Positions 11,520 to 25,608 of a stretch of DNA of 64,000 nt are shown one piece after another; position 1 is the first letter of the stretch, and the number at the start of each line of letters is the position of its first letter. The notes below the pieces were generated by a model. It was not told where the DNA came from. It made no database searches and saw nothing but the letters and a program-made list of their open reading frames with translations. Location of the stretch: NCBI GenBank assembly GCA_015657535.1, contig JADHZB010000326.1:2081-66080 (forward strand). Reading direction: 5' to 3'. Source of the stretch: Nephromyces sp. MM_2019. Its lineage: Eukaryota; Apicomplexa; Aconoidasida; Nephromycida. Position numbers and translations under genes: made by a program.

Positions 11520-14500
11520 ATGGATAAGGTCTTTGCTTCTTCCTTCTTGAGGCAGTTTCATGATCGTGAGAAGATGAAGAGCTGGATTCTTCTCCATAGC
11601 GCAAGCTTAAGAGCTTGGGTATTTTTCCTCTTCTTGGTTTTCCTGGTCTTTCAATTTTTTAGCGATGGAGACTTCAGTTTCCTTCTCACGCTAAGCTCCT
11701 TGATTGGAATGTTTACCTTCTTCATGATTGCTATGAAGATTGAAACTACCCGTTCAGCAAAAGGAGTGTCCCTAAAGATGATAGAATGTTATGTGCTGCT
11801 TCTTTTTGCAAGACTATGCTCTATCATACCATTCGAGGGGTGAGACTTCTTTTGTATGTAATTTTGTAAGTTTGGGATTATTCAAGATGGCTAGCGACGC
11901 TAGCTTCTAGTTTTTTTACGTTTAAACTTTTGTTTATACGAATTTCACAAAGGGAAGTGGAGTCTTTTTAGTCACCTTGCAGTTTATAAGCATTTTTTTA
12001 TGTGGATTGTGCTGCTTTGAAGTTTGCTTTTAGAGTAGGTATTTTAAGGTACTGGAATTTCTTTTCATAACCATGTCTTCAATTCCAGGAAAAAGGCACC
12101 TCCAAAAATAAATAATTGGTTTGTAGTATCATTTGATAAAAGCTCTTTTTGGGGTTTTTTTTTCCTGACTTTTGAGATGGGGTAATTTTGCTGGTCTTTA
12201 TGTATGCCTTATTCAAGTGGTACTGCAGCTAGGCGAACATGTACTGTGTATACAAAAGAAACGCTCTTAAAACTAGCAATATATATATAGTATGTAGCAG
12301 CTGTTGGTTTTAACGCGCTTTCCGGATTACGTATACTTTATAGAAATCCTATAACGTCTCAAAATAGTAACAATCCATATTATTTGATAATCAGAGCATA
12401 TTTAAAATCATTATATAAAAAAAGGTAATGATTTTTTTGTAAAATTGTTTTGAAGTGATGCTGTTGCTGTAAGTACGCTACTTTGTACTAGTACAGCTCC
12501 TCTCCTTTTATTTACACTTTAGAAAAGCTCTGTAGTTCCCCGTTATCGTATTTTATTGCATTTTTTTCAAGTTGTTAGCGCCGTCATTGGCTTTCGCTTC
12601 AATGCTTGCGTGCTCTCCTACCCCTAAGCATGCGAGCACCCTGATTTATATGTGCTTTCAATCTTTTTTATTTCTTCCCTTGTGCTATTATTGTATATAT
12701 CCTGCAATGTTTACTTTAGCTTCTGTTCTTATATGGTCTAAGTGGCCTCATTGATCCATAGATTTTCATATGTAGGAACATCACGGTGACTTCACACTAA
12801 AATCGGGTAACCATATAACTGCAATTTTTTGTGCTTATTCTATTATTCATCCTCCACCTATATGTTTGTCAGCTGCATGTTTTTGATGGATTCATTCTTC
12901 GCCTATATGCTTATCAGCTACCTTCCCTATGATAAAAGTGGTGACTGGGTATATCAAGTAGTAGAGTCTATCAGCGTTTGTCTGGCGGGTTCCATCGTCT
13001 ACCTCTGCCGAGTTCGTTATAAGAACACTTACAATACGAAGAATGATTCTTTTTATCACTGGATATTAGTGGCATCCGCGTTTATCTTGGCTCTTATCCT
13101 CCATCCTTCTTTGATTTCTTTTTTCCCGGCAGATGTAAGTCTAAACTTATCATTTAGTACTTCAGACTATCGGGAAAATTTAAAGGGCATGAAGGTTAAT
13201 GAATGTATACATGTATGCGCGAAAGTTTATACGTAGAATGGGATGATTCTAAGATAACAATTTGAGCGTGAGTTTTCAATTCGCCACAATCTTTTCTATA
13301 CGTTGCACCTGTTGATAGCATTAGTGAGGATGTATCTGGTTTTGCTCCTTTTCATAGTTTTTAATAATATTTTCTTGCTCCCTTGGTGACTAGTATTACT
13401 ATGATTGCCTTCTGATGCGCGATTTCTACGAATAAAGTTCTTCTGATAAGTGACGCTGGTGAAGATAGCTGCAGTTTTTTAGGAGCTCTGCACTGCATGC
13501 TATAACTAGCATTAAAAAACAGAATGGTTAAAGTTTGGGAAAATTTTATAGTAGACTTTTATAAGTTATCATTCGTCTTATGCGCCGTGCGACAGACAAG
13601 TTTTTTTCAATGTCAACTCGATACATAAAAATCAAAAGATTTCCTTTTGTACTTCTATGATAATATGCCTGCATTTTTTTGTTCTGGTCTTCTTTGCTTG
13701 CGTAAACTTCTTTCGCCATAGCAGAATTGCGGTTGTGGTGTCGTGCTGGTTATTTTTGTTTTGTGGGGAATGGAGAGTATGCGGAGATTAAATTTATATG
13801 TTAGGGAAGGGAAAAAAAGGGGAGAAAATGAGATAACTGTGGAGGAGATGCATACGCACACACACGACACATACAACGCACACAACACACATGACACACA
13901 CGCACACACTCACTTTTTCAAGAGAGCTTAGAGGAGCTCGCGTACAGTCTCCTTGAAGAAAATCCTGGATTTTTTTGTTATTGATTTCTCCATTTGTTTT
14001 TTTTTTCAAGTTCGCAAAAAATTTGATGAGTACGTCTACCATCTTTATGAAGTAAGCAGAGGGGGGCAACTTTGTGTTGATTATTACTGGCTGCCAGATT
14101 TCTACTTAGCCATACTTGCTTATTACACACCTTCCTGTAATTATCTTGCTTCAGGTTGCCTGGACATTTGCACTTTATCTTGAAGCAGTATGTGTGCTGC
14201 CACAGCTTTTCATGTTTCAGAAAGAGGTAAGTCAAGAACTTTTTATAAGCTATAATTAGCCACATGCTAGCTGAGAAGATATTCATTCTTCCAGCATCTT
14301 CACCATAATATCATTTATAGATTTTTTAACCAGGACGGAGGGGGTGGTAAGAACTAGCTGTTTTTCTTAAAGTAGTAGTGCGTTGCTATTGCTATTAGCA
14401 TAGTTATAGAGTGCTTTAAGAGGAAGTAAATTGGGGGCTGTTTGGTTGCTTGTTTTCCGTATATTTAACTCTGATATTGTACTTTTTTCTAGCATTAGCC

Positions 14501-17500
14501 GGAGGAGTTATTGGCAGAGGAGCTTTTACTAGCATCTTAAATGGCTAAGAAAAGTTCTTCAGAGTTAGACGCAGCAGAATTAAGTGGTTTTGATTGAAGT
14601 AGATGCAAGATACATGTGATAAGAACCTAGCATCCTTTGCTGCTGCTTCCTTCAGTCGTGATGCCTTTGATATTGTGTTCGCTCTATGTTATTATATGGA
14701 ATGTTTGGGAATCCTTTTTTTTGTGTTTGGCCCTTCATTTTCCTGGCTGCATTATTGTGTGAAAAGAGATGCCAATCCAATGAAGACTAGTGGTGTTTCG
14801 ACCCATAAAGTGTAGATGTTAAACTAAAATGAAGGGACCCTGCTTTTTATACCTCCGAGCGTACTAATTCTGAACATGTCTCAAGTTTTTAACATGAAGA
14901 AACTGACATGCTTTCTTGGGCTTTCCGTTTTACTTTTGTTTGTGTGTTTTCCCTGAATAAACATTTTTTCAGTTTTTTCTTTATTTCTATGCTTTAGGGG
15001 AAGGTTGAGCCTTTTATGAGTCATTTCCTCGCCGGGCAAGCATTATCAAAGGTTTGAGTGCCAGAATTTGCAAAACCTACTGTTTTTTACGTATTCGGAT
15101 AGCTTTGATATGTTGTTTTTCTCTAATGTTTTTAACCTATTGTTTTTGCAGCCACCATGTGTTCAGGAATTTTTTTTTAACTGCTTGAAGCGCAATTATC
15201 TTTGAATTTTTCAGCTAGTAATGTTGGCTGTGTTTGAATTGATTTTTTGATATTTTTTCAATAAATGCTCATGGGGTTTGCTGATTATTTCCTTTAGGTC
15301 TTTTCGTTTGTTTTCTGGATTTCTTCATATTCTGATATATGCGGAGAAAATAAGGTAAGAAAGAGTGCTCGAGACTCTGCTTTTGGCTCTTGTGCTTAGG
15401 ATTTGATACTTTGTCGAGTTTGAAGCGTTGCCGATGATTTTTTTTTCCCAATAATCTATTATGCGGACGCAATAAAAAAATAGATGAATCTTCATGCGGA
15501 TTTTTTATCATGGCATGCTTGCTAGTGTAGAGAAGGGTATATCTGGATGATTCGCTTTTATTCTAAGGAAGATGATTTTTTTTATCTCATTATATTTGGC
15601 TCCCTTTGTTCACAGTTAGGTATCACGAAATCACTTTTTTTTTCAATCAGCTAGCGATTGCGCGCGAATTGATTTCTTTTTTTTATTGCTCAGCTGCAGT
15701 ACTTCGTGGGAATCTGGGTTATCGTTATGCAGGTAAAGTATTCTCACGCTGGAATTTATACGCTCCTGCGCTCGTATTGCTGCTTATGCATCTTCACAGC
15801 TAGTTCATATGGATTATTTTACATATAATTTTTTGTGTTTAATCGCTTAATTCTCATGATTTATTCCGGTTCTACCAATTTTTGCTCATATTATACGTTA
15901 CTGTGTTACTTTAGGCTTAACGAGTGTTAAGTCTTGCAGCTTGTAAAAGCCTTTTTATACTTTTTGAAATGCTGTCTTTTGAATTTTTTACAGCTGCCTG
16001 CTTTTCCCGGTATGGAATTACGTATAAAACTTCTCAAAGATGTCTTTAAAGAATAATCTGATAGTTATGTGCTTATTTCAGGTTATTCAGTTACTGGTCA
16101 TGGCGGATTTCATCTTCCAATACATCAAGTGGTAAGATTTTTTCGGTATTCTGTGGCCTATTTTGGCTAGTATTCTAGTTTTTAATCCATCTTATTTGCA
16201 CTATTCTATCTACTGGAACGTACATGGTAGTTGTACTCTGTACTTTGCGATTTCTCAAAATGCTGTGATGGTTTTATTCTGTCTTTTATGGAAATTACTG
16301 CTGGAATGCCTTTGAATTTTTTTTTTGTTCAATTTCATTGATACCCTTCAAGAGATCTTGCCTATTTGTTTCATAAAGCAAAAGCGGATTAATTTATATT
16401 TTTTTTATTTTTCTATCATTTTTTAGTCAATTGCTTTTTTCATTCCAGTATTTAGGGCTATATTAAGCGTGTAGCCATTACCTCAATTTTTTTCACTTGT
16501 TGGCAGAATTTTTTCAACGTAAGGCACTGTGATATTGATGTTTTCTACCTTAGCTAGACTATGCAATTTCATATATATTGTATTCATGTGCGTGTTGCTG
16601 TTATGCAAGATATTGATACAATGCGCTCTCTTTTAATCTTCAGCATAAGTCAGGGTGTGCCAGTCGAGCATCTCTTGCAGGACTGCGTTTGAGGGAGCAT
16701 CTTGGTGTGTTACTTTTTCTTCTGATTTTTTCTGCTGTGAAAAACTTTGGAATATTCGCAGGATTACGAGGAAACACTATATTTTGTGCATGCACAAGTT
16801 AAGCATTCAGAGATTCGTGTGGATAGCTGTGCGGAGTAGTGGCATGCTTTTTAAGCATCGAAATCTTAACTTCTAATTTTGAAGTAGCTACTCTTACCAT
16901 GAGTATGATGGAATTTTTAGATGCTATACTCTGCTGTATCATTATACTAGAACTTGCCGGCGAAGTCTACTAGAAATCCTGACATTACTACTTATGAACG
17001 ATTTGGGAGATAATTTCAGAGGTACATCACTTGATGTAGATTGCTCTTTTTCAAAAGAAAATAAGGAAATATAATAAAAACAAACCTGCTAAGTTTAAAG
17101 TTTTTTCGCTCATTTAAAGGTTTCGACTTCATGCACTTTAAGCTCTTTCTCTCTGTTTTTGTAAGTACAAAACTACAAGTGCGCAGCAATACTATTTCCG
17201 AGAGTTACTGTTGATGTGGTGTCTAAGTTTTGAAATAATTAGCGCTCCGTATATTGTCAAGAAAAGTATCTGTGGAAGAATTTGTTTCTCTGCGCGTATG
17301 CTAAACGTCTTTCTGATTCTATAAAGTTGAAGTCCTTGCTCCAGCTATATGACCATTTCAGGTGCTTCAGTCTGTCACTTTCTGTATAGACTCTTGATAT
17401 GATAAATTATGTTTTCCTCAGTGCCTAACAAAGTGTGTGCCTTTTTTTTGTTTCCTTGTGCTTCTTTGTGTCTTGGGGCTCATTATCTACGATACAGATA

Positions 17501-17986
17501 GTATCCCTTATCTGGGTTTTTTTATGTTGAGCTTTCTGATGTTGCTAAGCGTTGATTTTACATATTGGCGCTATTTTCAGTTCCAATTAATAACTCTTTT
17601 TGAGGTACTTGGCTTCTTAATTTATTTCTTTATTGCACTCTTGTAATGACGCTCTACTTTCCAGAGATCGCGCACTAATTCTTTCAATGCAATACTTAAT
17701 GCTTATGTAGTTAAAAACGTGCTCCGGCACTAAATTTGTATTAGGTCTTACCTTAGCTAAACCGGACAACAGTAGTGCTAGCCTTAAGTGGTAAGAAGAA
17801 ATTGATCTGATGTTCTGCACCCCTCGTGAGGAAATTCCTTAATCTTTACTAATGTAATGCTTTGATAGGTATTACTCATACTGGTTTCGGCATCGGGAAT
17901 ATGCTTTGAAATTTTATACAAGAAGAGGCGGTAAAGATATGTCCTTCTTTGTTAGAATTTTTGAGGCAGGTAACTTGTTCCCTTAA
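11520..17986 (+). CDS. ERD2-family (ER lumen protein retaining receptor-like) protein
   Basis: Eight exons with GT-AG introns and consistent phase: 11520-11839, 12918-13134, 14155-14226, 14998-15051, 15298-15354, 15694-15732, 16082-16131, 17869-17986 (TAA at 17984-17986), encoding 308 aa. The order of conserved blocks matches the seven-helix ERD2/KDEL-receptor fold: KGVSLKMIECY near residue 80, GYLPYDKSGDW near 107, RVRYKNTY, then WTFALYLEAVCVLPQLFM, then EPFMSHFLAGQALSK, then VMADFIFQYIKW. About 50 residues precede the first core helix. This resembles the plant ERD2-like proteins rather than classical KDEL receptors (about 215 aa), which start immediately at the first helix. The C-terminus is long and basic. 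Expected role: Golgi/ER membrane protein in retrieval or early secretory traffic; the ligand specificity of the extended subgroup is uncertain. A 41-nt candidate exon at 14012-14052 was excluded because it breaks phase. Confidence 0.9.
13850..13916. repeat. CA-rich microsatellite in intron 2 of the ERD2-like gene
   Basis: An imperfect CA repeat interrupted by CG and AT. It generates spurious His/Thr- or Val/Cys-rich open frames on both strands. Confidence 0.9.
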
Positions 17987-18447
17987 GACGCGTTGCCATG
18001 CTTTTTTTTTAAAGCTTTTGCCCTACGCGAAAGTTAAAGCAAGCAGGGGCAAGATAGCAATATGCTTTCGAGGCCTACGGATGGCTAAAATTATGGTAAG
18101 GATGCTGTGAAATATCACTAGAAGAGCAGGTCCAGGAAAAATTCAGTGCGCGAGCATAATAAGCTGAGTTTTGAACAAGCAGTATAAGCGGTTACCTGCT
18201 TAAAGGGAAAATGAGTATAATCAAGAAAAGTAGAATCTAGCTAAAAATCGCTCACAAGAACTGGGCGTGCGTAGTACTTTAAGTTCTATGAAGACACCTT
18301 AGAACTGAAATAGCTTCTTTTTATGGCAAATTTTGAATGACAAAGGCATCAAATTGAAATTGACAAACGTCTCTGCTACAAATACACCCGTTAGTAGTTT
18401 TTCAAGCCCTTCTCCCTTTTAGGCGTACGACTACCTAGCTATGCATA
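17987..18447. other. Convergent intergenic spacer
   Basis: Separates the plus-strand ERD2-like gene (stop 17986) from the minus-strand gene ending at 18448. The two genes are tail to tail. No further coding sequence was seen. Confidence 0.6.
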
Positions 18448-21400
18448 TTATTCGTTGGTGAGTAACGCCATTGAAGGCTCTGCTAAGTGGGACTGTAGGA
18501 AGTAAGCATCGATAAGAAAAGGATAGGCTACTGTTGGAAGCATCTGGATGTCTGTGCACCACCAGCAATAAACATTTTTGGCGCTGCCAAATCCCTGAAG
18601 GATGCGAAAAATTAAAAAAGACTCTTGCTTTTGAGGTAGCCCTCATTATGACCTCTGATAATGGGTGCAGCCTCTCATAAGCCTGCTTAAGATATGCATT
18701 AACATGTTTGAATTCTGTGGAAATTTTCTCTTCCAAGCTATAGCCGACGGTCCCTACGCAGGGACCAAAGGTTCTTGAATAGCGAAGATATGAATATCCG
18801 AAAAATGAGCGCTAGGCGAATTAAGGCGAATTTTTCTAAGATTTATAGCGTGGAGTTGCTGTATTTTTTATCGCCCCAAACAGCGGTAACTCACCAGCAT
18901 GTTATATGGACATTTTGAGAATTGATAATTCCGCTGTTTCTCATGACAACTAGGTGGAATCTGATAATTTTTATAGGGAAGCCGCCGCGGTATTTCCCGG
19001 AAACATAATACTGAGTTCCTTCAACACAGTATGTGCAGTGGCAGCCATAGTCACCTATTGCTAGCTTTATTGGTAAATAAACTACGGTCATCTGGAATTG
19101 CATATTCCCAAATATTTGCAGGCTGGTAATATTGATACTCAATAAGCCACCAATTTTTTCCTAAACTACTGCTGCTTGGAAGCATGACAACCGAATCATT
19201 GCCTATAAATACGATTATTTATATTTTTTTTTCCGCTATACCCTAAAAGGTATGCGCATCAGTACTTTTGTTTAAAGCTTTATTCCCTGGAAGTTACAAC
19301 GCTGTGATATAGCATGAAAAGTCAGATCAAAGATGCAGATACTACCTTTCACACTTAACATATTGATGATGTCTTGTGTAGGCTGTGAAAATTTTAGTAG
19401 GGATTATTATAGAGTGCTGTACTGCAGTAATGTAGCACCACCCACTCGCCATGATGAAGTTATTTCATAAAGTGGAAAGTGATGAAACTTAGCTAAGATT
19501 CTCCACTTGTCGATGAAAAAATCTGCAAAAACCGCGCTATTAAGGGTACGACTGTTCGCTCCACCTTTGCTTTCATGTACTAGAGATGTAAATGTGGCGC
19601 ATCCACGGGGTGCATTTATTTTGTTGCTTAGCACCCTTGAAAATTCCAAAACTATGATTCTAAACATGTTTATGGCGTGTCCAACAGCTTCCTATATGAG
19701 ACTGCAAAAAATAAGTTAAGCAATTGTTTGTGTTACTCAAACCTTTTTTCCAAAGATTAGGAAAGGGTAGTTCATACTGAAAAAATAAGCTGCACAGAGA
19801 AAAACTGGTTCATGATAATGCTTATTGACGAGTAGCTATGCCCCGTATAGACATACAAATCCAAAATTGATCAGCGAATGCATGGCAAAACTATAAAAAT
19901 GGAAATTATGGAGTAATTTACTTGCTGGGCCTGTCTATATAACACCTAAATTCATCACTGATTCCGTGGATAACTGTCTCATCCGATACGCGTAATATTT
20001 ATCGCATGAGCTTCAGATCATGAAACATGTGCAGGAATTTCACAAGATATATGTTACTCTAAGGGAAGTGGGTGCAAGCGTTCCACGTATCTCAAATAAG
20101 ATGGTGATATAATTCTGCTGCTGTTATAATCATTCTAGAAAGGCATGCTAATCGTACGCGTCGTTATATCCCAGAGGAAGCGCGACACGACATGCCGCCT
20201 ATTAAGGAATAATATCTGCGGTTATTAGACGGCCAATCGAATAGCTAAGTAGGATAGGCGAACTTTTCATACTCTATGAGCATTTTAGGTATAAGAATAA
20301 TGAAATAGCATGTTCGTGAAATGATCAAGAGATTAAAAAGTATAGCATAATGTACTGCGCCAACTTTAGCAGGCATGATTCTAAGTTTCGCATTTGTATA
20401 GCTGGAATGCTTTCTGAATATAGCATTATCGCCGTAATTAAATAAACATTGCTAACTCATATGTGTGTGTATGTGGCTGCTGGAGAAATTCGATATGCTT
20501 GTAACACTACATTTTGTGCATTCATAAGCGATATCCAGGACTTGCATAACGACATTTATATAATTTTTTTTACCTAATTCAAGGTTATGGTGTACAATAA
20601 GAATAATGTGGCCAAGGCAACTGAGTTATATATAGATAGGCAAAAGTGCCTTTTCCTGGAAGAATTCGATACAGCAATATGGAAATATACATAGGATATA
20701 TAATAACTGTTCATTCTAGCCGGTAGGCTTTCCCTGTTATCTGGTATTCCTTTTCCGATCAGAGCTTTCGTCTTATTCCCAGAGATATATTAAACATGTA
20801 AATTTTTATGTTGGAGCTTTGAAGCTGACTTCAAAGGAAATCGGGGAGCTCTGTGGATTTAAAAACAGTGTCAATCGCGCGAGTATTTGCCCTCACCAAT
20901 CCTTTGAGGAATAACCATTTAATCTAAGGAAAATTTTCAAGTCCTCTAGTTCCTGTAGGTGACGCACAGAGAGTGTGGCGAACTTACCAAAGAGTATCGA
21001 AGGTTTTTCTGTCATTGCGAGAGCAACTTGTTTTGAAATGATGTCCATTCGCATGAAATTATCGGCACCACAGTAACTGCGCTGGGCACGAAAGTGGTAA
21101 AAATAAAAAAGTGGAATCAATCACAAAGGAAGCTTATGATGTAAATATAATTCTATGGAGTATATAACAGCTTATCGTATTTTCCGTCTCAATTTCCTAG
21201 TCATGTTAACCGCAACACTTGCTCCTTAACGAGGCTGCTACGATGCTGCATAAAGCTAATATACAGAAAGAAGTAATACCTGTATAATTCGTTGTTGATC
21301 ACAGGAAATAGCTCGAACATCAGGCAGACTGCGAAGAAAATCGACGAAAACATAAATTACCAGGTAACCTAGAAAAATTAGCGGGGCCTGAACGAAGATG

Positions 21401-24400
21401 TTACATAATGACAGAACTAAAGACCTATAAGAGGCGGTAAAAAATAGGAGGGATGCGGGTTAAATCAGCAGTTTTCATTCTAGGAACGTCATGAAATAAT
21501 AAAGTAAGACAATACGCTTTGAGCCAGAAATTTCGAAAGTAAAGGCCTCTGCCAAAACAAGGAAAAAATTGCAAGCCGCGAATTTTTTTAATTCCTGAGG
21601 CTAGCAGAGCATTTAATAAGCATATTTTCATAATTAAATTCGTGGTAATGCTAATGAGGCGCAATAGAATGCTCAATGATTAAAAGTACAGCTTAGTTTC
21701 CCTTAGCCGTAACAAATTCTGTAATGAATGCTTGCCGAAGCTCACGGAAAATAAACCATTGTGGTATCTATTAAATTAATAAAAGTGGAAGGGAAGCGCT
21801 AGAACTATAGAAGCAGCTTCATCAAATGTCTTTCCCATAAATTGTTCTTAATAGAAACCTACCATTACCCAGATTTTTTGCAAGTATCGCCTGCTGCCAT
21901 TCTGCGCCTTCAGAGATTTCAAGAATAAAAAAGAGAATAGCCAAGCAAATATTAAGCCTATGGCTTGAATAAAAAAAAAACTGCCTCGTCTCATTTTTTT
22001 GCTTTCGAAGACAATACCCCTTTGGGTCTTAAATTTTCCCTCACTTTATAAAGGTTGCCCCAACGCTGAGTTGTTTTGTTTAATCAACGCGAAAAAGTGA
22101 GCGGTACTACCAAAGAAAGTGATGAGGCGCTTTTTTTTCTTTGGAGGAGCCAGCAATAAAAACAAAAACTTGATATATTAGCTTAGAAATTTCAATCTAC
22201 TTCCCCACATACCGACTTACGAAACGGCTTGACATAATTCATACTTAAAAGCAATTGCGGACTAATCTTGCTCGCCGCAAACAAAAGTATGCTACCGCAA
22301 CTACGGGAAAAAGCGCAATGTTCAGCGTGCTTTGTCTCCATATATAGGGTATTCGCGCTATTAATGATACTAATTCAAAATTTTGGAGCATGATTTTCTA
22401 GCCTGTACTATATGCAAAAAGAACCTTTCAGTATAATTCACAAATGCTAGGCACAGGACAATTAGGGAAGGAAAAATTTTCAAGGGCTTTATCCAAGAAC
22501 GATACAATTCACCTAAATAATAAAGTTATCCAACAGTTTAGCATTTTTTTTCATCGAGCGGTTTTGCAGGAATGCGTCGATGCAGGTACTACAAAGACTT
22601 AAGAAGGTAATGCCGCTTCCATCTCGTATGGACACAGCGGCTGGAAATTACAGTGACAATTTTCGGTGTATTTGATCTACAGGCCTCCATGAGATAGAGC
22701 TAAGATTACCTCGGTGCTATATGCTTACTCAAATATTTTGTGGCTGCTATGCGTAACATTTCCACTTAACTCGGGAGCTTAATAAGGCGATTCCTCATAA
22801 TCCCCTACGAGAGCTACAAATTTTTTTTCCCATATTTTCACCGCTTTGCAATAGGAAAAAATTGAATAGGCTGCTACTCTCATTTATTGTTTTATGCGTG
22901 ATTCCTGCGATTAAAATAAGGATGACGCAGAACGGTTACACGGGTTTCCGGCCAAAGTAGCAGAACAAATCCCAGCTGCACTCTCAAACTTCCTTAATAT
23001 TTTATCGCTTAATATATACTGCATAATAAAAGTTATAAAAATATCCAAAATGCATAATTACGAAGTTACCACAAAAAAAATGCGATTCGTAGCAATATTT
23101 TTTGTTTGCATTCATCAATTCCAGCTTAAAATATTTTCGAAATCATTTAAGACGTCATCTAGGTGAAATTGGTTTATAACAAACTATTGACTAGTAAATC
23201 CCACTCCAGTTTATAGTTTAACTTACTCTGATGCATCAAGTAAAGTTGTCAACACGTTTAGTGGGATGTACATGCGTTGTGACATTAACGATGTAGTACC
23301 AAAAACGTTGCGAGATATTTTTTCGGACATTGAAAAAGACTAGTTCATCTTAGAATATTTTTAGTTATAATGCCACGATTGCTAAACTTATGTAGTCCTA
23401 TCTTTCCACCTTTCCTGCAGTCATTTCAATAGTGTAATTTTTAAAATGCTTTATTAAGGCAACCAACAAATACGTCAAAATGCTTTGCCGTACCTGAATG
23501 AAGTACAACTGAAAAATGCTCTTGGATGGCAGTGATTTTTCATGCTTTAGTGGAGAAAGCAAAGGCTTTGTGTCGTTCCATCTACTAACAAGCAAGAACA
23601 ATTCTCAACATCATATAAGGATTTAGCCACTTGTTACAAAAAATATGTACTTAGCTAAACATAAAATGCTATGCTATATAGCAGTGACTAGGGCACTAAT
23701 ATACTCCGCTTCGTTAATTTGCGCAATAAGATGAAACAGGATAACTCTTGTAGTTTCATGCAGTACTTATAGAAATAAAATGCATAAGAAGTTGGCACTT
23801 AATCTCATCAAGGCACAGAGCACATGTGGAACATGCAAATATACCAGGAACCATGCAATCCCATATGCGCATGATACTAGGGTTTTTTACAAGTTACCAA
23901 GAATAAATGCCGCAGTAAAATGGTAAGCTGTAGAGTATCAAACTTTGGGCAGCTCTACCTAATTTATAAGCACCAAAAGACTTCATGACCCTAACCCGTA
24001 GACCGCAAGAAGCATACAACGAAGTCCACTTATTCAGCCTTTGATACGTGTCCCACAAGAACCACGTAGTTATGTATTAACTTTTCGATCACTACATAAA
24101 ATTCTTAGATCATTTCCGCTCCTGCATTGAGATAGTGCAAAGATTTGTAATTTGTTTTTCAATTTGTTTTTAACTTTATTATAACCTAGAAAATCCCCAC
24201 TCATGAGGTCGTGCGGGTCTACTCCAGATTTCAGCAGACGGATCTCTCTATCCGGTCGCCTAATTCTAGAAGGGCGTGGAAGCACCACTGCAGAAAGTAC
24301 ATGCGCGTATCTGAGTTCGGCTTATTACTGTTTAGATATGCAGGCTGATTGCATAACGTTCTCAGGGTTATTTAATAGCACATATTCGAAATTAAATTCA

Positions 24401-25608
24401 AAGTCTCTCATTAAACTTATCTTGTCCAGGGAACACGGTAATCATAAAACAGATTAAGCAAAACTTTTAACACAAGGTATCACATGCAAAAATAACCTGA
24501 AGATGTATTCGTTTTAAAAGAACTACTAATTCATAACCTGCAGACTGGTTACCATCGATGAGCCTCATACATTCGATACTTAAAAATAGAAATATGCTAT
24601 GTTGAGCGATGCAGGATAACGTGTTCCAGCAAATTAACTCCTTAACACATAACAATGTATTACAAGAATGCAAGCGTACCATTGATATGGCCAAATGATC
24701 CTGTCTTAGAATCACTTAATTCAGTAGCAACGGGTATATCCGTTATCAAGCTTAGAATACTGCCAGCAAGCCACCTTTGCCGATCCGGAGTGGATTCTCT
24801 CTGCATCAAAAACTGGCAAACCTGAATCAAAATTTATGGTTATGTTAGCTTGTGAAACTGAATAAGTAGAATATATGCCTGCAGATGACCTAGAGCACAC
24901 TGTGCACCATGCTTCATAATAAGAAAGTGCGATAGCAGAAATCTAATAAAGCAACGCTGAAAACTGCTTTCCAGCAGTTATTTGATGCCTCTAGCATAGT
25001 TTTAAAGGATAAAAGGTAACTGCACCTAGCACAAATAATACACCCGTACTGAAAAAAAGGCTAGTCCGAGAAATCAAAGGAACATGGAGTTCCTGGTTAA
25101 TAAGAAATTGAAGGAATATCATGAAAGCTTGTTTCTGTTTACCATAGTTGTACCAGTGGCCCGCCTAGCATACATCGTTGGAAAACACGTAGAAGTGCAC
25201 AAACTTTTTTCACCCTTCGCTAATGACAAGTCTCCTTACATCAGCAATTTTGCAAACGGACGCGAGGATAAAGATTTGAGTCTTATCAATGCCTTGTCGC
25301 CCATTCTGAAATAACTTTGTTTACATACTTTTTGTATTAACAGCGCTTGTTTAAATTAACCTTCCTCCTGATCTCACTCTCATGTTTAGTGTTATAACTT
25401 CCTGCAATAGAAATTCATATAAAAATTAAATAGTACAGCCTAAAAGCTGTGGAAGAGTGGCAAATTGGAAGAAACTTTTTTGGAAAGTTTTCACGTGGAG
25501 TACACGTTCCGAGAGAATTTTGTGATGTCAGAGCATATCACCATACTCCTTGAACCCTAGCACGTAGCGTACCTTTCCAGTCTCAAAAATGGCTCGAACA
25601 TCCTCCAT
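18448..25608 (-). CDS. Large multi-exon protein, unidentified, partly helical-repeat-like
   Basis: The start exon 25608-25573 (MEDVRAIFETGK, donor GTACGC) is followed by many short exons. Good ones: 24821-24680, 24537-24497, 24287-24240, 24028-23959, 23581-23410, 23018-22940, 22640-c.22545, c.21960-21863, 21548-21516, 21368-21280, 21081-20897, 19579-19507, 19054-18895, 18737-18653 and 18594-18448 (TAA). Runs of them chain in phase: 24821 to 23959, 23581 to 22640, c.21960 to 20897, and 19579 to the stop. Tentative: 25401-25378 and 25019-c.24955. Links around 23.8, 22.3, 20.8-19.6 and 25 kb are unresolved, so exons are missing and two genes cannot be excluded. Segments such as WCFHALLELGDRIERS and YILSDKILRKFESAAGICSA look like amphipathic helix pairs of an alpha-solenoid (karyopherin/HEAT type), but no family-defining motif was recognised. 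The C-terminal part is Cys/Trp-rich (CHCTYC, YCWWC) and unlike a plain solenoid. Function unknown. Confidence 0.6.

Noticed and set aside
14012..14052. Extra exon in the ERD2-like gene (a CAAG acceptor followed by 41 nt and a GTAAGC donor)
   Set aside because: A 41-nt insertion breaks the phase between the exons ending 13134 and starting 14155, which already join to conserved sequence without a gap.
13655..14286. Four overlapping frames of 62-102 codons on both strands
   Set aside because: They are generated by the CA repeat and the T-rich intron of the ERD2-like gene; composition is low complexity.
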